A stretch of DNA of 64,000 nt from Streptococcus devriesei DSM 19639 (lineage in GTDB: Bacteria; Bacillota; Bacilli; Lactobacillales; Streptococcaceae): NCBI RefSeq assembly GCF_000423725.1, contig NZ_AUIN01000018.1:51079-115078 (forward strand), given 5' to 3'. The notes under the pieces were generated by a model. It searched no databases. It was not told the DNA's origin and saw nothing but the letters and a program-made list of their open reading frames with translations. Positions 62,038-64,000 of this stretch are shown here, piece by piece (within the stretch, counting starts at the first letter, position 1; every line of letters starts with the position of its first letter). A program made the translations under genes and the position numbers.

Positions 62038-63519
62038 ATGGGAAAAATTATTGACAAAGCTAATCAGTATATCCAAGAGCATAAAAGTGAGGTGGACAGC
62101 CGCTACAGAGAAAAGTTTCATGCCATGGGGCCGATTGGATGGATAAATGATCCTAATGGATTTGTTTATTATAAAGGTGATTATCATCTTTTTTATCAAT
62201 TTTATCCCTATGGCAGTGTTTGGGGCCCCATGCACTGGGGCCATTCCAAGTCAAAAGATTTAATCCACTGGGAAGACTTGCCTGTAGCCCTTGCGCCGGA
62301 TGAGCCTTATGACAAAGACGGCTGCTTTTCAGGAAGTGCAGTTGTTGCTGACGATCAATTAGTTCTCATGTACACCGGTTTCGTCAATCAAGACGGTAAG
62401 ATCAAGCAGACTCAGTGTATGGCCTATTCTACGGATGGTATTACTTTTGAAAAATCTCCCTTAAATCCTGTCATTGCGGATTCTCATATAAAAGGTATCG
62501 CGGATATCGCAGACTTTAGAGATCCAAAGATATTCGTCAAAGACGGCCGATATTATGCGGTTGTTGCTGCAAAAACGCGTGACAGCAGAGGTCAGATTTT
62601 ATTGTTTCAATCGGACAATACTCAAGACTGGACCTTTAAGTCGGTTCTCTTAGAAGGCACGGCAGAACAAGGAATTATGTGGGAGTGTCCCGATTTATTC
62701 CAGTTGGATGGTAAATGGGTGCTTCTGGTATCGCCGATTGAAATGAAAGCACAAGGCCATGCCTATAAAAATTTGAATTCGACCGTGGCTTTTATTGGAG
62801 AACTTGACTGGGAAAGCGGCAAATTAAGTGTTGAGAATTATCATGAGATTGACGGCGGTTTGGATTTTTATGCGCCGCAGACCTGCTTAGATGCTGCTGG
62901 CAGCCGTATTATGATTGCCTGGATGCAGATGTGGCAGCGCAATATTCCGACACATGACCTAGGCCACAGATGGGCCGGCATGATGAGTCTGCCAAGAAAG
63001 CTGAGTGTGAAAAATCTCAGACTCTGTCAAGAACCGGCTCCGCAGCTCTATGATTACTGTGAGACAGTTAAAGAATGGCAGGGACAAATAACACCGGATC
63101 ATCCTTTGGAGTTTAACGCTATTACAGGCTCTCAGCAATTCATTGAGCTCAATATTTCCAAAAGTTACTCATGGGAGCTGCGCTATCCTTTACAAGCAGA
63201 CGGCAGGGCTTCAATCAGTTTGACTTACAATGCTGATGAGCAGCTGCTGAGTTTAAGCCGAGACAGTTTTGGCTATGCGATTAAGGGACTGGAAAATCCG
63301 GTTTTGAATAGCCGCAGCCTTGATGTCAGTGATTTAGCGGATGCGGATTTGGAAATTGAGATTGTCAGAGACACATCGTCTGTTGAAGTCTTTATTAATC
63401 ATGAAAAAACAATGTCTATGACCTTTTATGAAAAAACTGATGCCAATCGCCTATCCCTTCGTTCTCAAGGAAAGGCAAGGGTTCAGAAACTATCCGTTTC
63501 AACGATTAGAGTTAATTGA
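62038..63519 (+). CDS. Intracellular GH32 beta-fructosidase
   Basis: A 493-residue glycoside hydrolase family 32 enzyme. The nucleophile lies in WINDPNGFVYYKGDYHLFYQ, the transition-state Asp in DFRDPK, and the acid/base Glu in WECPDLF. The five-blade propeller is followed by a C-terminal beta-sandwich (SYSWELRYPL ... SSVEVFINHEKT). No signal peptide, so it acts on imported sugars: sucrose, raffinose, kestose or sucrose-6-phosphate. In an ABC operon, unphosphorylated substrates are more likely. Compare SusH in S. pneumoniae. Confidence 0.93.
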   Translation: MGKIIDKANQYIQEHKSEVDSRYREKFHAMGPIGWINDPNGFVYYKGDYHLFYQFYPYGSVWGPMHWGHSKSKDLIHWEDLPVALAPDEPYDKDGCFSGSAVVADDQLVLMYTGFVNQDGKIKQTQCMAYSTDGITFEKSPLNPVIADSHIKGIADIADFRDPKIFVKDGRYYAVVAAKTRDSRGQILLFQSDNTQDWTFKSVLLEGTAEQGIMWECPDLFQLDGKWVLLVSPIEMKAQGHAYKNLNSTVAFIGELDWESGKLSVENYHEIDGGLDFYAPQTCLDAAGSRIMIAWMQMWQRNIPTHDLGHRWAGMMSLPRKLSVKNLRLCQEPAPQLYDYCETVKEWQGQITPDHPLEFNAITGSQQFIELNISKSYSWELRYPLQADGRASISLTYNADEQLLSLSRDSFGYAIKGLENPVLNSRSLDVSDLADADLEIEIVRDTSSVEVFINHEKTMSMTFYEKTDANRLSLRSQGKARVQKLSVSTIRVN

Positions 63520-63534
63520 GATTAGGAGTTCACT

Positions 63535-64000
63535 ATGTCCATAAAAAATCAAACCATGCTCATTACTTACTCAGACAGTCTGGGTAAGAACTTAAAAGAA
63601 CTAGAAGACAATCTGGAGCGCTACTTTGGTGCCGCAGTCGGCGGTGTGCACCTGCTGCCTTTCTTTCCCTCAACCGGTGACCGCGGCTTTGCTCCCATTG
63701 CCTACGATGAGGTGGATCCCGCCTTTGGCGACTGGACTGACGTTAAGCGCTTAGGAGAGAAGTACTACCTCATGTTTGACTTTATGATCAATCATATCTC
63801 GCGTCAGTCTAAGTACTATAAAGATTTTCAAGCGAAAAAAGAAGCTTCGGCCTATGCGGATTTGTTTTTGCGCTGGGAAAAATTCTGGCCGCAAGGCCGG
63901 CCCACTCAGGCCGATGTGGATCTGATTTATAAGCGCAAAGACCGTGCGCCCATGCAGGAAATTGTCTTTGCGGACGGCAGCAAGGAACATCTCTGGAATA
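63535..64000 (+). CDS. gtfA: Sucrose phosphorylase (3' end outside window)
   Basis: The first 155 codons of a GH13 sucrose phosphorylase. It opens [16 protein letters not shown] after a short lead, then [39 protein letters not shown] and [12 protein letters not shown], all hallmarks of GtfA from mutans streptococci. It turns sucrose and phosphate into glucose-1-phosphate and fructose, saving one ATP. TTAGGAG precedes ATG 63535, 15 bases after the GH32 gene, so it is in the same operon. Truncated by the window edge. Confidence 0.96.
   Translation, partial: MSIKNQTMLITYSDSLGKNLKELEDNLERYFGAAVGGVHLLPFFPSTGDRGFAPIAYDEVDPAFGDWTDVKRLGEKYYLMFDFMINHISRQSKYYKDFQAKKEASAYADLFLRWEKFWPQGRPTQADVDLIYKRKDRAPMQEIVFADGSKEHLWN

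Overview
The window is chromosomal DNA of a low-GC Firmicute, almost certainly a mutans-group Streptococcus. The clearest markers are the order nrdF-nrdE-nrdH / aconitase-citZ-icd / ptsH-ptsI-gapN, a GapN beginning MTKQYKNYVNG, a coiA...pepF-HAD-methyltransferase-prsA-alaS block, an argCJBD cluster and a GtfA-type sucrose phosphorylase; as I recall, these runs match the S. mutans layout. The species is not resolved. pckA, a riboflavin operon and a fructose-type PTS operon sit inside that backbone as additions. There are no rRNA or tRNA genes, CRISPR arrays or prophage genes.

Layout. 1-1.6 kb: CPBP protease (cut by the window edge) and a ketopantoate-reductase-like gene. 1.7-11 kb: coiA, a PRD regulator with a fructose-family PTS (EIIA, EIIBC), pepF, a HAD phosphatase, an O-methyltransferase and prsA. 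11-15 kb: a T-box leader controlling a LURP-one-like gene and alaS, then a DUF554 protein. 15-21.6 kb: TraX-like protein, OmpR-type two-component system, and an ABC/XRE/DUF3169/CPBP operon behind stacked inverted repeats. 21.7-30 kb: argCJBD with an ARG box inside the promoter, then an FMN riboswitch and ribD-ribE-ribBA-ribH. 30-37.4 kb (mostly minus strand): cstA, a LytTR response regulator and a LytS kinase, with a large plus-strand SH3/Bsp/VanY surface protein lying between regulator and kinase. 37.5-41.8 kb (minus): the NrdR-controlled class Ib ribonucleotide reductase operon, which carries an extra gene made of YTGPGGGL repeats. 41.9-54 kb (plus): aconitase-citrate synthase-isocitrate dehydrogenase, a CmpB-like membrane protein, ptsHI, gapN and pckA. 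54-57 kb: DEAD-family helicase and Gfo/Idh oxidoreductase (minus), udk (plus). 57.8-64 kb: a LacI-controlled sucrose/fructoside ABC operon with GH32 and sucrose phosphorylase, cut by the window end.

How the genes work together: the partial oxidative TCA branch makes 2-oxoglutarate for glutamate and arginine synthesis. PckA links PEP and oxaloacetate, and GapN supplies NADPH. cstA, pckA and the sucrose operon carry cre-like sites, so CcpA probably coordinates them. The LytS/LytTR pair probably drives cstA through a double LytTR-type box, as BtsSR drives the pyruvate transporter BtsT.

Most unusual content: two copies (46941-47437 and, inverted, 57169-57654) of a roughly 490-bp ORF-less element. 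Each has imperfect CAG...CTG terminal inverted repeats and a core that folds into helices with compensatory changes between the copies. Each is flanked by a 20-23 bp direct repeat that is the complete intrinsic-terminator hairpin of the upstream gene (icd or udk). This looks like a terminator-targeting mobile element with a structured RNA core. I cannot assign it to any family I know.
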